A DNA stretch of 64,000 nucleotides from Clostridia bacterium (GTDB lineage: Bacteria; Bacillota; Clostridia; TANB77; CAG-508): contig JAGBJN010000007.1 in the NCBI GenBank assembly GCA_017934475.1, positions 1 to 64,000 of the forward strand, read 5' to 3'. Every line of letters begins with the position of its first letter. The first letter of the stretch is position 1. The translations under genes were made by a program, and so were the position numbers. The notes beneath the pieces are model-generated. The model had not been told where the DNA came from. It saw only the letters and a program-made list of their open reading frames with translations, and searched no databases. Below, one piece after another: positions 33,927 through 44,269 of the stretch.

Positions 33927-34379
33927 TTGGCAAGTATAGAAGATAGAGTTGAAGAATTAATTAAAAAGCCTATTGAAGATTTAGGATATTCACTTTATGA
34001 CGTACAATATGCAAAAGAAGGAAAGGACTATTTTTTAAGAATATTCATAGATAATGAAAATGGAATTGACTTAAATGATTGTGAAAAAGTATCTAATGGA
34101 ATAAATGATTTATTAGATAGTGCAGATTATATTAAAGAACAATACTTTTTAGAAGTATCTTCACCAGGAGTTGAAAGAGTTCTTAGAAAAGATAATCACT
34201 TACAAGAGAATATTGGAAACGATGTAGAAATTAAATTATTTAAACCTTTAGATGGAAAAAAAGAATATATTGGAACATTAAATAGTTTTGATGAATCAAA
34301 TATATTTATTGAAGAAGACAGACTAATTACAATCGAAAGAAAAAATATATCATTAATAAAATTACATTACAATTGGTAA
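33927..34379 (+). CDS. rimP: Ribosome maturation factor RimP
   Basis: 150 residues from TTG 33927, set by AAAGGAGG at 33911-33918 and by the position of the conserved region; longer frames upstream enter the leader hairpin. Visible pattern: VEELIKKPIEDLGYSLYDVQYAKEG, LRIFIDNENGIDLNDCEKVSNGI, FLEVSSPGVERVLRK. RimP acts in 30S maturation. First gene of the nusA operon. Confidence 0.93.
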   Translation: MASIEDRVEELIKKPIEDLGYSLYDVQYAKEGKDYFLRIFIDNENGIDLNDCEKVSNGINDLLDSADYIKEQYFLEVSSPGVERVLRKDNHLQENIGNDVEIKLFKPLDGKKEYIGTLNSFDESNIFIEEDRLITIERKNISLIKLHYNW

Positions 34380-34404
34380 TAAATAAAAGGAGGAGTTTAG
34401 AAAA

Positions 34405-35547
34405 ATGAAGAAAAAAGTTACGAAACAAGGACCAGCAATCGATAGTACAGAATTAATACTTGCTATGGAGGAATTAGAAAAAGAAAGTGGAATTCAAAAA
34501 GAATACTTACTTGAATCTATAGAAACTGCACTAGTTACAGCATATAAGAAGAACTATGATTGTGAAGATGAAAATGTAAAAATTACAATGGATAAAGATA
34601 CTGGAGAAATCCATATTTATATGCAAAAAGAAATAGTAAAAGAAGTTGAAAATGATAAAACACAAATGTCATTAGAAGAAGCTAAAGCAATAGATAAGAA
34701 ATACAAAGTTGGAGACGTATATGAAAAAGAATTAGTACCAAAGAACTTTGGTAGAATTGCAGCAGGAACAGCAAAACAAGTTATTATCCAAAAAATTAGA
34801 GAAGCATCAAGAGAATACTTATACAATGAATTTAATGAAAGAAAAGGCGAAATAGTTTCTGGAATAGTTCAAAAAGCAGATGGTGGAGTAGTTGTAGTTG
34901 ACTTAGGAAGATTAGAAGGAATAATGACAGTAAAAGAACAAATACCTACAGAAAAATATCACGTAAATGACAAAATTAGAGCATGTGTTATAGATGTTGA
35001 AAAAGGATTAAAAGGAAGTACACAAGTAATGATTTCAAGAGCACATAATGATTTTGTAAGAAAATTATTTGAACTTGAAATACCAGAAATATATGAAGGT
35101 TTAATAGAAATTAAGAGTGTATCAAGAGATCCAGGAAATAGATGTAAAGTTGCAGTTTATTCACAAAATCCTAACATAGACCCAGTTGGTTCATGTGTAG
35201 GACAAAAAGGAATAAGAATTCAAAATATAATCAATGAATTAAATGGTGAAAAAATGGATGTTATTGAATGGAACGAAGATCCAGCAATATACATATCTGC
35301 AGCATTATTGCCAGCACAAGTTATGGCGGTTGATGTTAAAGACGAAGAACATTTTGCACAAGTAATTGTTCCAGATGATCAATTATCTTTAGCAATTGGT
35401 AAATCAGGACAAAATGCAAGACTTGCAGCAAGATTAACAGGATGGAAAATAGATATTAAGAGTGAATCTCAATTCAGAGAAATGATTCAAGGTATGCAAA
35501 ATGGAGAAGAGCCTGTAGAAGAAAAGGAAGAAGAAGTAGAAAAATAA
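34405..35547 (+). CDS. nusA: Transcription factor NusA
   Basis: 380 residues. N-terminal RNA-polymerase-binding domain (residues 1-130), an S1 domain (GEIVSGIVQKADGGVVVVDLG), KH1 and KH2 domains (VGSCVGQKGIRIQNIINELNGEKMDVIEW and LAIGKSGQNARLAARLTGWKIDI), as in the Gram-positive short NusA lacking acidic C-terminal repeats. It controls pausing, termination and antitermination. Ribosome binding site AAAGGAGGAG. Confidence 0.96.
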   Translation: MKKKVTKQGPAIDSTELILAMEELEKESGIQKEYLLESIETALVTAYKKNYDCEDENVKITMDKDTGEIHIYMQKEIVKEVENDKTQMSLEEAKAIDKKYKVGDVYEKELVPKNFGRIAAGTAKQVIIQKIREASREYLYNEFNERKGEIVSGIVQKADGGVVVVDLGRLEGIMTVKEQIPTEKYHVNDKIRACVIDVEKGLKGSTQVMISRAHNDFVRKLFELEIPEIYEGLIEIKSVSRDPGNRCKVAVYSQNPNIDPVGSCVGQKGIRIQNIINELNGEKMDVIEWNEDPAIYISAALLPAQVMAVDVKDEEHFAQVIVPDDQLSLAIGKSGQNARLAARLTGWKIDIKSESQFREMIQGMQNGEEPVEEKEEEVEK

Positions 35548-35565
35548 AATAAGGACGTGAGGTTT

Positions 35566-35817
35566 TTGAAAAATATACCACAGAGAACATGTATAGGTTG
35601 TAATGAGGTAAAAAATAAAAATGACTTAATCCGTATAGTAAAAGACAAAGAAGGAAATATTTTTGTAGATAAAACAGGTAAAGCAAACGGAAGAGGTGCA
35701 TATATATGTAATAATATAGAGTGCCTTGAGAAAATGATAAAAACAAAAAAATTAGAAAGAACATTTGAAGTAACTATATCACCTGAAATTTACGAAAAAT
35801 TAAGAGGTGAAATGTAG
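35566..35817 (+). CDS. ylxR: YlxR (RnpM) RNA-binding protein
   Basis: 83 residues. I prefer TTG 35566 (MKNIPQRTCIGC); GTG 35557 would add three residues. Motifs are PQRTCIGCNEVKNKNDLIRIV and GKANGRGAYIC with the conserved GRGAY. The family (DUF448) has been described as an RNase P modulator in Bacillus. It sits between nusA and ylxQ, the universal order. Confidence 0.93.
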   Translation: MKNIPQRTCIGCNEVKNKNDLIRIVKDKEGNIFVDKTGKANGRGAYICNNIECLEKMIKTKKLERTFEVTISPEIYEKLRGEM

Positions 35818-36140
35818 TGAATAATAAGATATATGGATTAATAGGACTAGCAAGACGTGCTGGAAAAATTAATTTTGGAACAGAAAGTTCGATAGAACTT
35901 GTAAAAAACAGAAAAGCAAAATTAGTTATTGTTGCAGAAGATGCAGCAGAAAGAACTAAGAAAAATTTTAAAATAGAATGTGAAAAAGAAAACATTCCAT
36001 TTAGAATATATGGAACAATAGAAGAATTAAGCAATGCAGTTGGGCAAGACAATAAAGCTGTATATGCTATTAAAGATGAAAATTTTGCAAAAGAATTAAT
36101 AAAGAAAATTGATGGGGGTGAAATTATTGGGGAAGATTAA
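35817..36140 (+). CDS. ylxQ: L7Ae-family RNA-binding protein YlxQ
   Basis: 107 residues with GTG start 35817, overlapping the last base of the ylxR stop. [44 protein letters not shown] is the L7Ae/L30e pattern. Kink-turn binding is known for the family. The 3' end overlaps the infB 5' region by 14 bases. Confidence 0.92.
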   Translation: MNNKIYGLIGLARRAGKINFGTESSIELVKNRKAKLVIVAEDAAERTKKNFKIECEKENIPFRIYGTIEELSNAVGQDNKAVYAIKDENFAKELIKKIDGGEIIGED

Positions 36141-38955
36141 AGTGCATGAACTTGCAAAAGAATTAGGCTTAACCAGTAAAGAATTAATTGCAAAAGCAGA
36201 GGCTTTGGGAATAGAAGCAAAAACTCATATGAGTAGTCTTGAAGATGAAGATGTAGAAAGAATAAGAAAAGAAAGTACATCTTCTAAATCAGTAGAGAAG
36301 AAAACTCAAGAGAAAGCAAAAGAAGAAAAGAAACCAGCTGCACCAGTAATAATTAGAAGAGAAGTAATTATTGAAGATGAAGCAGATAAACAAAGAGAAA
36401 AGGAACAAAAACAAGCAGAACAAAAAAATAAACACGTTGGTTTTGTAGAAAGAAATAAAAATGCAGATTACAATATTGTATATCGTAATAAACCTACAAA
36501 ACCAATGACTGTTAGTGAATTATTTGGAATTGGTAAAAAAGAAGAAACTAAAAAAGAAGAAGTTAAAAAACAAGAGGTTTCTGTTCAAAAAGTTGAAAAA
36601 ACAGATGTTGAAAAACCAGTTACTGAAGAACCAAAGAAGGTTGAAACACCAGCTCCAGTACAAGAAAGAAATAATACACGTAATTTTGATAATAATAGAA
36701 ATAATAATTTTAGAAATGATAACAGAAATGGTTTCCAAAATAGAAATAATTTTAATAGAGATGGACAAAATAATAGAGGAAACTTCCAAAACAGAGATAA
36801 TCGTTTTAATAATCAAAATAGAAACAATAATAATGGTGGAAACTTTAATAGAGAAAGAAGACCACTTGATAATAAAGGCATTGATAAAAACATAAAAGAT
36901 ATAATGGCAATAGATGTTCCTGAAAAAGAAAATCAAAGAGACTTTAGCTCAAAAGCAATAGATAAAGCTAAAAATGAAAGAAAAGAAGAAAAAAATCAAA
37001 AAGCAGCAAGAAATAACAAAAAAGGTTCAAGATTTAATGAAGACTTTGATGGTGGAAAATTAAAAGGATTAAAACAAGTTGATAGATTATCAAATATGTT
37101 TGACGACCAAGAAGGTGGAATGCTTGATTACTACGATTTAAGTTCATCAAGGGGAAAGAAAAACAAGAAGAAAGTTAAAGAAGAAAGCAAACAAAAAATA
37201 TTCCAATTAACTGAAATAACAATTCCAGAAACAATTACAGTAAAAGACTTAGCAGTTGAATTAAAGAAAACTGCTGCAGAAGTTATTAAAAAATTATTTG
37301 GATATGGAATAATGGCTACAATAAATAATGAAGTAGATTTCGATACAGCATATTTAGTAGCAGAAGAGTTTGGAGTAACAGCTAAAAAGAAAGTTGAAGT
37401 AAAAGAAGAAGATATTCTATTTGATGATTCTGAAGATAAAGAAGAAGAATTACAAGATAGACCACCAGTAGTTGTTGTTATGGGGCACGTTGACCATGGT
37501 AAAACTTCGCTTCTAGATGCAATTAGAGAAACTAATGTAATAGAAGGAGAAGCAGGTGGAATTACTCAAGCAATTGGTGCATATAAGGTTAAAGTAAATG
37601 ATAGAGAAATAACTTTCTTAGATACACCAGGACACGAAGCATTTACTTCAATGAGAGCAAGAGGCGCTCAAATTACAGATATAGCTATTCTTGTTGTTGC
37701 AGCTAATGATGGTGTTATGCCTCAAACAGTTGAAGCTATTAACCATGCAAAAGCAGCAAATGTTCCAATTATAGTTGCTGTAAATAAAATAGACTTACCT
37801 GAAGCTAATGTAGATAAAGTAAAACAAGAATTAATGAATTATGAATTAGTACCAGAAGAATGGGGTGGCCAAACAATATTTGTTCCTATCTCTGCAAAAA
37901 AACGTATGAATATAAATGACTTATTAGAGATGGTATTATTACAAGCAGATGTTATGGAATTAAAAGCAAACCCTAATAAACAAGCAAAAGGCACTGTTAT
38001 TGAAGCTAGACTTGATAAAGCAAAAGGACCTATAGCATCAATGCTTGTACAAAGAGGAACATTAAATCTTGGAGATACTATAGTTGTTGGATCATCAATT
38101 GGTAGAATAAGAGCAATGAAAGATGATAAAGGACAAAAAGTTAAGAAAGCAGGACCTTCTACACCAGTAGAAGTAATGGGATTAACAGAAGTGCCAGAAT
38201 CTGGAGAAACATTCTATGAAGTTAAAGATGAAAAAATGGCTAAACACTTAATAGAGAGAAGAAAACGTACACAAAGAGAAAAAACAATGAATGCAATGAC
38301 TAAAGTTACATTAGATAACTTATTTAGTCAAATGGAACAAGGTAACTTAAAACAATTAAATATAATTGTTAAAGCTGATGTTCAAGGTTCAGCAGAAGCA
38401 TTAAAACAATCACTTGAAAAATTATCTGATGATGAAGTTAAAGTAAGAGTAATACACAGTGCAGCAGGTGCTGTTACAGAATCTGATGTAACACTTGCTA
38501 AAGTTGCAAATGCTATTATAATTGCATTTAACGTTCGTCCAGTTGCAACTGCAAAAACGGCAGCTGAAAAAGATGAAGTTGAAATTAAACAATATTCAGT
38601 AATTTACCAAGCAATTGATGATGTAAAAGCCGCAATGAAAGGTATGCTTGATCCCGTATATGAAGAAAAAGTTATTGGAAATGTTGAAGTAAGACAAACA
38701 TTCAAAGTATCAAATGTTGGTACAATTGCAGGTGCATATGTACTTGATGGAAAAATTGAGAGAAATGCAGGAGTTCGTGTACTTCGTGAAAATGTTGTTA
38801 TACATGAAGGTAAGCTTGTTTCATTAAAACGTTTCAAAGATGATGTTAAAGAAGTAGCAAAAGGATATGAATGTGGTATGCAAATTGAAAACTACAATGA
38901 CCTTAAAGAAGGAGACATTATTGAAGTTTATATTATGGAAGAAGTTAAACGTTAG
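36127..38955 (+). CDS. infB: Translation initiation factor IF-2
   Basis: 942 residues from TTG 36127, chosen because GGGGGTG (36114-36120) precedes it and the protein then starts [13 protein letters not shown], the IF-2 N-terminal helix-turn-helix. The N-terminal part has charged repeats and an Asn/Arg-rich stretch (residues about 190-250). The G domain has [14 protein letters not shown] (G1), [17 protein letters not shown] (G3), and [11 protein letters not shown] (G4). The C-terminal domains bind fMet-tRNA. It follows ylxQ in the conserved order. Confidence 0.97.
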   Translation: MGKIKVHELAKELGLTSKELIAKAEALGIEAKTHMSSLEDEDVERIRKESTSSKSVEKKTQEKAKEEKKPAAPVIIRREVIIEDEADKQREKEQKQAEQKNKHVGFVERNKNADYNIVYRNKPTKPMTVSELFGIGKKEETKKEEVKKQEVSVQKVEKTDVEKPVTEEPKKVETPAPVQERNNTRNFDNNRNNNFRNDNRNGFQNRNNFNRDGQNNRGNFQNRDNRFNNQNRNNNNGGNFNRERRPLDNKGIDKNIKDIMAIDVPEKENQRDFSSKAIDKAKNERKEEKNQKAARNNKKGSRFNEDFDGGKLKGLKQVDRLSNMFDDQEGGMLDYYDLSSSRGKKNKKKVKEESKQKIFQLTEITIPETITVKDLAVELKKTAAEVIKKLFGYGIMATINNEVDFDTAYLVAEEFGVTAKKKVEVKEEDILFDDSEDKEEELQDRPPVVVVMGHVDHGKTSLLDAIRETNVIEGEAGGITQAIGAYKVKVNDREITFLDTPGHEAFTSMRARGAQITDIAILVVAANDGVMPQTVEAINHAKAANVPIIVAVNKIDLPEANVDKVKQELMNYELVPEEWGGQTIFVPISAKKRMNINDLLEMVLLQADVMELKANPNKQAKGTVIEARLDKAKGPIASMLVQRGTLNLGDTIVVGSSIGRIRAMKDDKGQKVKKAGPSTPVEVMGLTEVPESGETFYEVKDEKMAKHLIERRKRTQREKTMNAMTKVTLDNLFSQMEQGNLKQLNIIVKADVQGSAEALKQSLEKLSDDEVKVRVIHSAAGAVTESDVTLAKVANAIIIAFNVRPVATAKTAAEKDEVEIKQYSVIYQAIDDVKAAMKGMLDPVYEEKVIGNVEVRQTFKVSNVGTIAGAYVLDGKIERNAGVRVLRENVVIHEGKLVSLKRFKDDVKEVAKGYECGMQIENYNDLKEGDIIEVYIMEEVKR

Positions 38956-38967
38956 AAGGAGGGCATT

Positions 38968-39315
38968 ATGCCAAAGAACGAAAATAGATTAAACAGAATT
39001 AATGAAGAATTAAAAAAAGAAATAAGTCAAATTATTTCTTTTGAACTTAAAAATCCTGATGCAACAGGTTTAATTAGTGTTACAAAAGTAAAGATTACAC
39101 CTGACCTAAAATATGCAAAAGTATATGTTAGTATGTTAAATAGCAAAAGTAATGAAAAAACACTTGAAGCACTAAAAAAATCAGCAGGATATATAAGAAG
39201 TGAGATAGCAAAAAGAGTTAATTTAAGAATAACACCAGAATTAGTTTTTGAAGAAGATGATTCTATGGAATATGGTGAAAAAATAGACAAAATATTAAAA
39301 GACCTAAATAAGTAA
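38968..39315 (+). CDS. rbfA: Ribosome-binding factor A
   Basis: 115 residues: NRINEELKKEISQIISFELKNP at the start, VTKVKITPDLKYAKVYVSML and ITPELVFEEDDSMEYGEKIDKIL. A KH-type 30S maturation and cold-shock factor. Ribosome binding site AGAAGGAGGG; 12 bp after infB. Confidence 0.96.
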   Translation: MPKNENRLNRINEELKKEISQIISFELKNPDATGLISVTKVKITPDLKYAKVYVSMLNSKSNEKTLEALKKSAGYIRSEIAKRVNLRITPELVFEEDDSMEYGEKIDKILKDLNK

Positions 39316-39329
39316 TCGAAAGGAGAAAA

Positions 39330-40283
39330 ATGATGACTACCTTAGATAATATTTTAGAAGAAGTAAAAAAAGCAAATTCTATTGTTATACTTACTCATGA
39401 AAATCCTGATGGAGATGCAATAGGTAGTAGTTTAGCTGCATATATTGGTTTAAAAGAAATAAATAAAGATGTTGAAGTTATAATACCTGAATTACCTAGA
39501 GTTTTTAGTTTTTTACCATGTGCAGATGAAATAAAAAAAGAAGGTACTAGAGAAAATTATGATTTAGCAATTGCATTAGACTGTGCATCTTTAAAGATGT
39601 TAAATGGTTGGGCACATTATTTTGAAAATGCAAAAGCTAAAGTAGTAATAGACCATCATAGTACAAATACAATGTATGGAGATCACAATTTTGTTAATCC
39701 AGATTCTCCAGCGTGTGCACAAGTTTTAATTTCTATGTTTGAAAATTTTGAAATAAACATATCACAAGAAATGGGAACTTGCATATTAACTGGAATAATT
39801 ACAGACACAGGAGGATTCCAATACTCAAGTGTAACACCTGAGACATTCGAATTTGCTGCAGAATTATTAAAAAGAGGAGTAAATGTTTCAGATATATATA
39901 AAAGAGTAATGGATACAAAATCAAGAGCTAATTTTGAATTAAGAAAAAGAACCCTTGATAGAATGGAATTTTTCGAAGATGGAAAAATTGCATTTACATA
40001 TATTACAATGAAAGATTTAGAAGAAACAAATGCAGAGCCAGGTGATCATGAAGGAATAGTAAATGAAGGAAGAGCGATTGAAGGAGTTGAAGTATCAATT
40101 TTCTTAAGAGAAACTGAAAAAGGATTTAAAGCTTCTCTTCGCTCAAATGACTATTTAAATGTATCTGATGTTTGTATGATATTTGGTGGTGGAGGACACT
40201 TCCACGCAGCAGGATGTACTATAGATACATCCTTAGAACAAGCAAAGGAAAGAATACTAAATCAAGTAAAAAATAATTTATAG
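39330..40283 (+). CDS. nrnA: DHH-DHHA1 phosphoesterase NrnA
   Basis: 317 residues. DHH motifs are THENPDGDAIGSSLA, LALDCAS (IALDCASL), VVIDHHSTNT and ILTGIITDTGGFQYSS; the DHHA1 end has FGGGGHFHAAGC. The enzyme degrades nanoRNA and dephosphorylates pAp in Bacillus. It closes the nusA operon before a terminator. Confidence 0.95.
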   Translation: MMTTLDNILEEVKKANSIVILTHENPDGDAIGSSLAAYIGLKEINKDVEVIIPELPRVFSFLPCADEIKKEGTRENYDLAIALDCASLKMLNGWAHYFENAKAKVVIDHHSTNTMYGDHNFVNPDSPACAQVLISMFENFEINISQEMGTCILTGIITDTGGFQYSSVTPETFEFAAELLKRGVNVSDIYKRVMDTKSRANFELRKRTLDRMEFFEDGKIAFTYITMKDLEETNAEPGDHEGIVNEGRAIEGVEVSIFLRETEKGFKASLRSNDYLNVSDVCMIFGGGGHFHAAGCTIDTSLEQAKERILNQVKNNL

Positions 40284-40285
40284 AT

Positions 40286-40312
40286 AAAAAGCGACTTTAA
40301 GGTCGTTTTTTA
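40286..40312 (+). terminator. Terminator of the nusA-infB operon
   Basis: AAAAAGCGAC (40286-40295) with GTCGTTTTTT (40302-40311; one G-T pair), loop TTTAAG, followed by T residues. Confidence 0.8.
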
Positions 40313-40442
40313 TTTTACATTTATGAATTTTAAAATTGTTTCATTGAAAAATAACGCTTTGATTGTAAAGATTGTGGATGGTAAGATTATTATTGATTTT
40401 AATATGTAAGTATGAAAAAATATATAAAAAAATAAAAAAAGA

Positions 40443-40471
40443 TTGAAAAAGAAATTCTGTTAAATTATAAT
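40443..40471 (+). promoter_or_regulatory. Sigma-A promoter of the pilin-like gene
   Basis: TTGAAA (40443-40448), a 17 bp spacer, and a perfect TATAAT (40466-40471), 29 bases upstream of the ATG. Confidence 0.75.
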
Positions 40472-40500
40472 AAAAGAAAAAGTACAAAAGAGGTAAAAAA

Positions 40501-42459
40501 ATGAGAATGAATAACCAAAGAGGAATTACTTTAGTAGCACTAGTAATAACTATTATAATATTAATAATATTAGCAGGAATTGGATTAAGTGTTGTTTTAG
40601 GAGAAAATGGGCTAATTGAAAAAGCAAAATCTGGTGCAGCATCATATCAAGATGAGTCAATTAAGGAAAAAATAAATTTGGCTGTTATAAGTGCTAGTGC
40701 AAATTCAGAAGCAAAAGTAAATGAAAATGTATTGGAAAATGAGTTAGATAATGCATTGGGAAAAAATCAATATACATTTACAATAGATGAAGATAAAGGG
40801 GAAATAGTTGTAATATATAAAGAAAAAGAATACAAAATAAAAATTGGTGGAGTTGCTTCAATTGAAGATGATAGTGAAAAAACAGGAGGAATGTCAATAC
40901 AAAATGATCCTGCAGGAAAAAATGAAATGGGATCAGATACAAGTTCTACAGAATGGGATAATAATGTGACACCTAAAACTGCAAAACTTGATTTAGGAGA
41001 AACTGTAAATTTAAGATTAAAGAAAGTAGCTGCACTTGCAAATGGAAAAACAGAAGCAGAAGTAAGTAGTTATACAGTATATAATTCAGAAGATACATAT
41101 ATAAAATCAATAGTATGGAGCAATTCGGCTCCAACTACAGAACAAAAAGTAAAATATGGACAATTAGCAATGACAGCAGATTCTGTATTAGGAATGGATG
41201 TTGATGGAACAACAAATGAATTAATAGTAAGTAATGTGCCAATATGGGCGTGGTTTGATACAACAACAGGAACAATGTATATATATAGTGAAGATTCAAC
41301 AATAGATATGCATCCACATTCAGAAAGAATGTTCCAAGGAATGAAAAATTTGGAAACAATATCAGGATTAAGCCATTTTGTTTCAAGTGAAGTTACATCA
41401 ATGAGATGTATGTTTAAAGATACAAAAGTTTCTGATTTTACAACTATAAATGGTTGGGATGTAACAAAAGTTAAAACAGCAATAAAAGCAAATGTAAATT
41501 TACCAGGAAATAATGGATTTTATTGGACATGTAATAATGTGACAGATCATAATCATCCATATTATACAACTGTAAAAGGTTGGTGGGATGATGAAGGTAC
41601 ATTACATAAGGATTTCAAAGATATACCATACACAATAGCAGGAATGAGAAAAAATTTATTGACTATTGATGGTAGAGAATACATAAAACAAGGATATGAC
41701 AATTGTTTAGCTTTCAATTTAATTAATGATAATTATTGTTTCCCAATATTAGTTTCAACATCAGCAGATGGAGTAGGCTGTACAAATTCAGGATCTCCTT
41801 ATGAAGGAACATATCAAATGCCAAATGGAGAAAGTAAAACATTTTATTGTAAAGTGCCATATGGATATGGAAAAAATTATGAAAAGACAATGTATGCTGT
41901 AAGTGTTGATATACAATCAACTTTGCAACAGAACGATTATTTACAAATCGCAACTGCAGTAATAGATTCTTATGGTGCTGATAAATTCTTTGGAGAATTT
42001 AGTGAATGGTACTATAGCAATGAAATAGAAGATTATTATAAGATTGAAGCATCTGATTCGTATTATAATTCAAATATAACTTTTGTTGCTGGTCCTGTTG
42101 GTGCAGTTTATGATGATCCAGATAAAATTTGGCTTACAGAAAGTGGAAATTATGGAGAACATTGGTTAAAGATTGAATTTAAAAATCCTCAATGTATAAA
42201 AAGTTACTATTTAAATGGAGCTTTTACTAGCAGTGGACATCTTTACAAATTCTATATGCAAGCAAGTAATGATGGAACAAATTGGGTAAATATAGAAGGA
42301 GAAACAGTACATGATGGAGTTGACTATGATTCAGGCGTATTTAATATAGATATAGACAATAACACATCATATAAGTTTTATAGAATGTATTTCCCAGAAG
42401 GTGGATGGGCATCAGGAAACTCTGGATTTGCAATTAGACTTTTAAAACTATATAAATAG
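40501..42459 (+). CDS. Pilin-signal surface protein with BspA-like and discoidin-like domains
   Basis: 652 residues. The N-terminus RGITLVALVITIIILIILAG is a prepilin leader with Gly before Ile-Thr-Leu and a hydrophobic helix, as in type IV pilin-like proteins, but the whole protein is far longer than a pilin. Residues about 160-330 have BspA/DUF285-like units (SERMFQGMKNLETISGL, MRCMFKDTKVSDF, INGWDVTKVK). The C-terminal ~130 residues resemble an F5/8 type C (discoidin) domain: WLKIEFKNPQCIKSYYL, FYMQASNDGTNWVNIEG, SYKFYRMYF. A probable adhesin displayed by a pilus-like machine. Own promoter and terminator. Confidence 0.78.
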   Translation: MRMNNQRGITLVALVITIIILIILAGIGLSVVLGENGLIEKAKSGAASYQDESIKEKINLAVISASANSEAKVNENVLENELDNALGKNQYTFTIDEDKGEIVVIYKEKEYKIKIGGVASIEDDSEKTGGMSIQNDPAGKNEMGSDTSSTEWDNNVTPKTAKLDLGETVNLRLKKVAALANGKTEAEVSSYTVYNSEDTYIKSIVWSNSAPTTEQKVKYGQLAMTADSVLGMDVDGTTNELIVSNVPIWAWFDTTTGTMYIYSEDSTIDMHPHSERMFQGMKNLETISGLSHFVSSEVTSMRCMFKDTKVSDFTTINGWDVTKVKTAIKANVNLPGNNGFYWTCNNVTDHNHPYYTTVKGWWDDEGTLHKDFKDIPYTIAGMRKNLLTIDGREYIKQGYDNCLAFNLINDNYCFPILVSTSADGVGCTNSGSPYEGTYQMPNGESKTFYCKVPYGYGKNYEKTMYAVSVDIQSTLQQNDYLQIATAVIDSYGADKFFGEFSEWYYSNEIEDYYKIEASDSYYNSNITFVAGPVGAVYDDPDKIWLTESGNYGEHWLKIEFKNPQCIKSYYLNGAFTSSGHLYKFYMQASNDGTNWVNIEGETVHDGVDYDSGVFNIDIDNNTSYKFYRMYFPEGGWASGNSGFAIRLLKLYK

Positions 42460-42470
42460 AAGATATTAAT

Positions 42471-42511
42471 AAAAGAATAATTTCAATGGTTTAGTTGAAA
42501 TTATTCTTTTA
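42471..42511 (+). terminator. Terminator after the pilin-like gene
   Basis: A 16 bp perfect stem: AAAAGAATAATTTCAA (42471-42486) with TTGAAATTATTCTTTT (42495-42510), loop of 8. It lies over any longer truB frame. Confidence 0.92.
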
Positions 42512-42542
42512 TTTTGGTACAATAATACACATGGAGAGAAAA

Positions 42543-43388
42543 ATGGAAAATATAAGTGGAATAATAATAATTAATAAAGAGAAAGAATATACATCACATG
42601 ATGTAGTAGCAAAAGTAAAGAAAATATTGAATATAAGTAAAGTGGGACATACAGGTACTTTAGATCCAAATGCTACAGGAGTACTTCCACTTTTATTAAA
42701 TGATGGAACAAAACTTTCAAAATATTTAATAAATCATGATAAGGAATATAAAGTAACATTAAAACTAGGAATAAAAACAGATACAGCAGATGGAGAAGGA
42801 AATGTTGTAGAAGAAAGAAATGTTGAGTTTGATGAATTAAATTCAGTAGAAGAAACGTTAAATTCATTTATAGGAAAACAAGAACAAGTTCCACCTATAT
42901 ATTCTGCAATAAAAGTAAAAGGCAAAAAGCTTTACGAATATGCAAGAGAAGGAAAAAATGTGGAAATCGCTCCGAGAAAAATAGAAATATATAATATTAA
43001 GTTAGAAAAAATAAATAAAGAAACAAATGAAATTGAATTTATAGTAGAATGTTCAAAAGGAACATATATAAGAAGCTTATGTGAAGATGTTGCTACAAGA
43101 TTAGGTACAATAGGATATATGAAAGAACTTGAAAGAATAAAAGTTGGAGAGTTTGAGATAAGTAAAGCAATAACAATTAATGATTTAGAAAATAATATTG
43201 AAAACTTAGATAAATATATAATTACAATGGAAGAATTGTTAAAAGATTATCCTGAAATAATTGTAAAAAACAAAGAACAAAAATTATTTTTGAATGGTGT
43301 AAACTTAAAAACTGACCAAGAGGATGGATTATATAGAATCTATTTTGAAAATGAAACTGAGTTTGTAGGAACTCGGAACAGTAAGTAA
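42543..43388 (+). CDS. truB: tRNA pseudouridine-55 synthase TruB
   Basis: 281 residues from ATG 42543, since GGAGAG lies at 42533-42538 and longer frames begin in the terminator. ISGIIIINKEKEYTSHDVVAKVKK, KVGHTGTLDPNATGVLPLLL with the catalytic Asp, and CSKGTYIRSLCEDVATRLG are all present. C-terminal PUA-like region is short. It makes pseudouridine at position 55 of tRNAs. It is separated from the nusA operon by the pilin-like gene. Confidence 0.95.
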   Translation: MENISGIIIINKEKEYTSHDVVAKVKKILNISKVGHTGTLDPNATGVLPLLLNDGTKLSKYLINHDKEYKVTLKLGIKTDTADGEGNVVEERNVEFDELNSVEETLNSFIGKQEQVPPIYSAIKVKGKKLYEYAREGKNVEIAPRKIEIYNIKLEKINKETNEIEFIVECSKGTYIRSLCEDVATRLGTIGYMKELERIKVGEFEISKAITINDLENNIENLDKYIITMEELLKDYPEIIVKNKEQKLFLNGVNLKTDQEDGLYRIYFENETEFVGTRNSK

Positions 43389-43648
43389 TGGTAAGCTAAA
43401 GAGAGATATTATTTTAAAATAAAAAAAATAATGGATACAAACCACCAAATTCAATTTAATTTTAACATGAAAAAATAAGTTAATCAAATAAGAAAAAATT
43501 AGATAAAATTAGAAAAAATGAGATTAAAAGAGATAAACATATCCTTAATATAAAATTTGAATAATTTTAAGCAAATTTGGGGTTGAAATCCAAAAAATTA
43601 TATGCTAATATATAGATACCAAAAAGAAAAACAGAGAAAAATTAAATA
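43389..43648 (+). other. A-rich intergenic stretch before the 6S RNA
   Basis: 260 bases without a credible gene. It is very A-rich and has no ribosome binding site or clear hairpin; the only feature I see is the promoter at 43583-43611 for the following RNA. Confidence 0.6.
43583..43611 (+). promoter_or_regulatory. Promoter of the 6S RNA
   Basis: TTGAAA (43583-43588), a 17 bp spacer, and TAATAT (43606-43611) with an extended TGC. It predicts transcription from about 43618, some 30 bases before the RNA closing stem. Confidence 0.6.
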
Positions 43649-43846
43649 GAAAATCCCTGCGTGGTGCGTATAGATCGAAATTTTTTTACCAACAAATTTT
43701 TAAGGGGAGTCTGCCTTTGGGAGTGGCGTGCAAGCTTGCATTTTATGTAAGAAGCCCAGGAGCTTTCAACAAGACACCCACCTGTGCAAACAGGTATAAA
43801 AATTTTCTTCATCCTACGGCTAAGGTGGGGTATTTTCTTTTTTTTT
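43649..43846 (+). ncRNA. ssrS: 6S RNA
   Basis: A closing stem GAAAAT-CCC (43649-43657) pairs with GGGGTATTTTC (43827-43837), followed by a T-run of nine: length about 190, as for 6S RNA. Internal order matches the E. coli RNA: a GCAAGCTTGC hairpin, then AAGAAGCCC, then AAGACACCCACCT with an inner GGT/ACC hairpin arm (CCTGTGCAAACAGG), then CCTACGGC. 6S RNA traps the sigma-70-type holoenzyme in stationary phase. The element is richer in G+C than its surroundings. Recognition is from memory of the family, not a covariance search. Confidence 0.8.
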
Positions 43847-43922
43847 AATGAAAAATTACCCATTAGGGACGTTTCCAAATGGGAAATCTGTTATTTTTTG
43901 GTAGTTTTATTTTCAGAGATTA

Positions 43923-43952
43923 AAAAAAGTCAAGTTTAACTTGACTTTTTTA
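43923..43952. terminator. Bidirectional terminator beside hup
   Basis: AAAAAAAGTCAAGTT and AACTTGACTTTTTT form a near-perfect stem with T-runs on both strands. It ends hup on the minus strand and blocks read-through from the plus side. Confidence 0.88.
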
Positions 43953-43959
43953 TAATGAA

Positions 43960-44238
43960 TTATTTTTTATTTACTTTGTCTTTTAAAGCTTTTCCTGCTT
44001 TGAATACAGGCATTGTAGAAGCTGCTATTTTGATTTCAGCACCAGTTTGTGGGTTTCTACCTTTTCTAGCTGCTCTTTTTCTTGTTTCGAAAGATCCAAA
44101 TCCAACTAATTGAACTTTTCCACCTTTCTTTAATTCAGCTTCAACTGATTCGATTATAGCGTTTAATGAAGCTTCTGCTGCTTTTTTAGAAGCACCTGTT
44201 TTTGTAGCGATTGCTGCAACTAATTCTGCTTTGTTCAT
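43960..44238 (-). CDS. hup: DNA-binding protein HU
   Basis: 92 residues on the minus strand. [27 protein letters not shown], the [25 protein letters not shown] beta arm and the end [19 protein letters not shown] are the HU signature. It bends and compacts DNA. The gene has a strong AGGAGG site and its own promoter and terminator. Confidence 0.97.
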   Translation of the reverse strand: MNKAELVAAIATKTGASKKAAEASLNAIIESVEAELKKGGKVQLVGFGSFETRKRAARKGRNPQTGAEIKIAASTMPVFKAGKALKDKVNKK

Positions 44239-44269
44239 TATAAATTCCTCCTTTTCTAAATTTGATAAG

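Noticed and set aside
36515-36895. Long frames on both strands inside infB
   Set aside because: They are shadows of the low-complexity Asn/Lys-rich part of IF-2.
42495-42542. A longer N-terminus for truB
   Set aside because: It would start inside the 16 bp terminator stem; GGAGAG before 42543 fits better.
43642-43878. A 78-codon frame on the minus strand within the RNA region
   Set aside because: It lies over the 6S RNA, has no ribosome binding site that I can see, and its composition follows the structured RNA.
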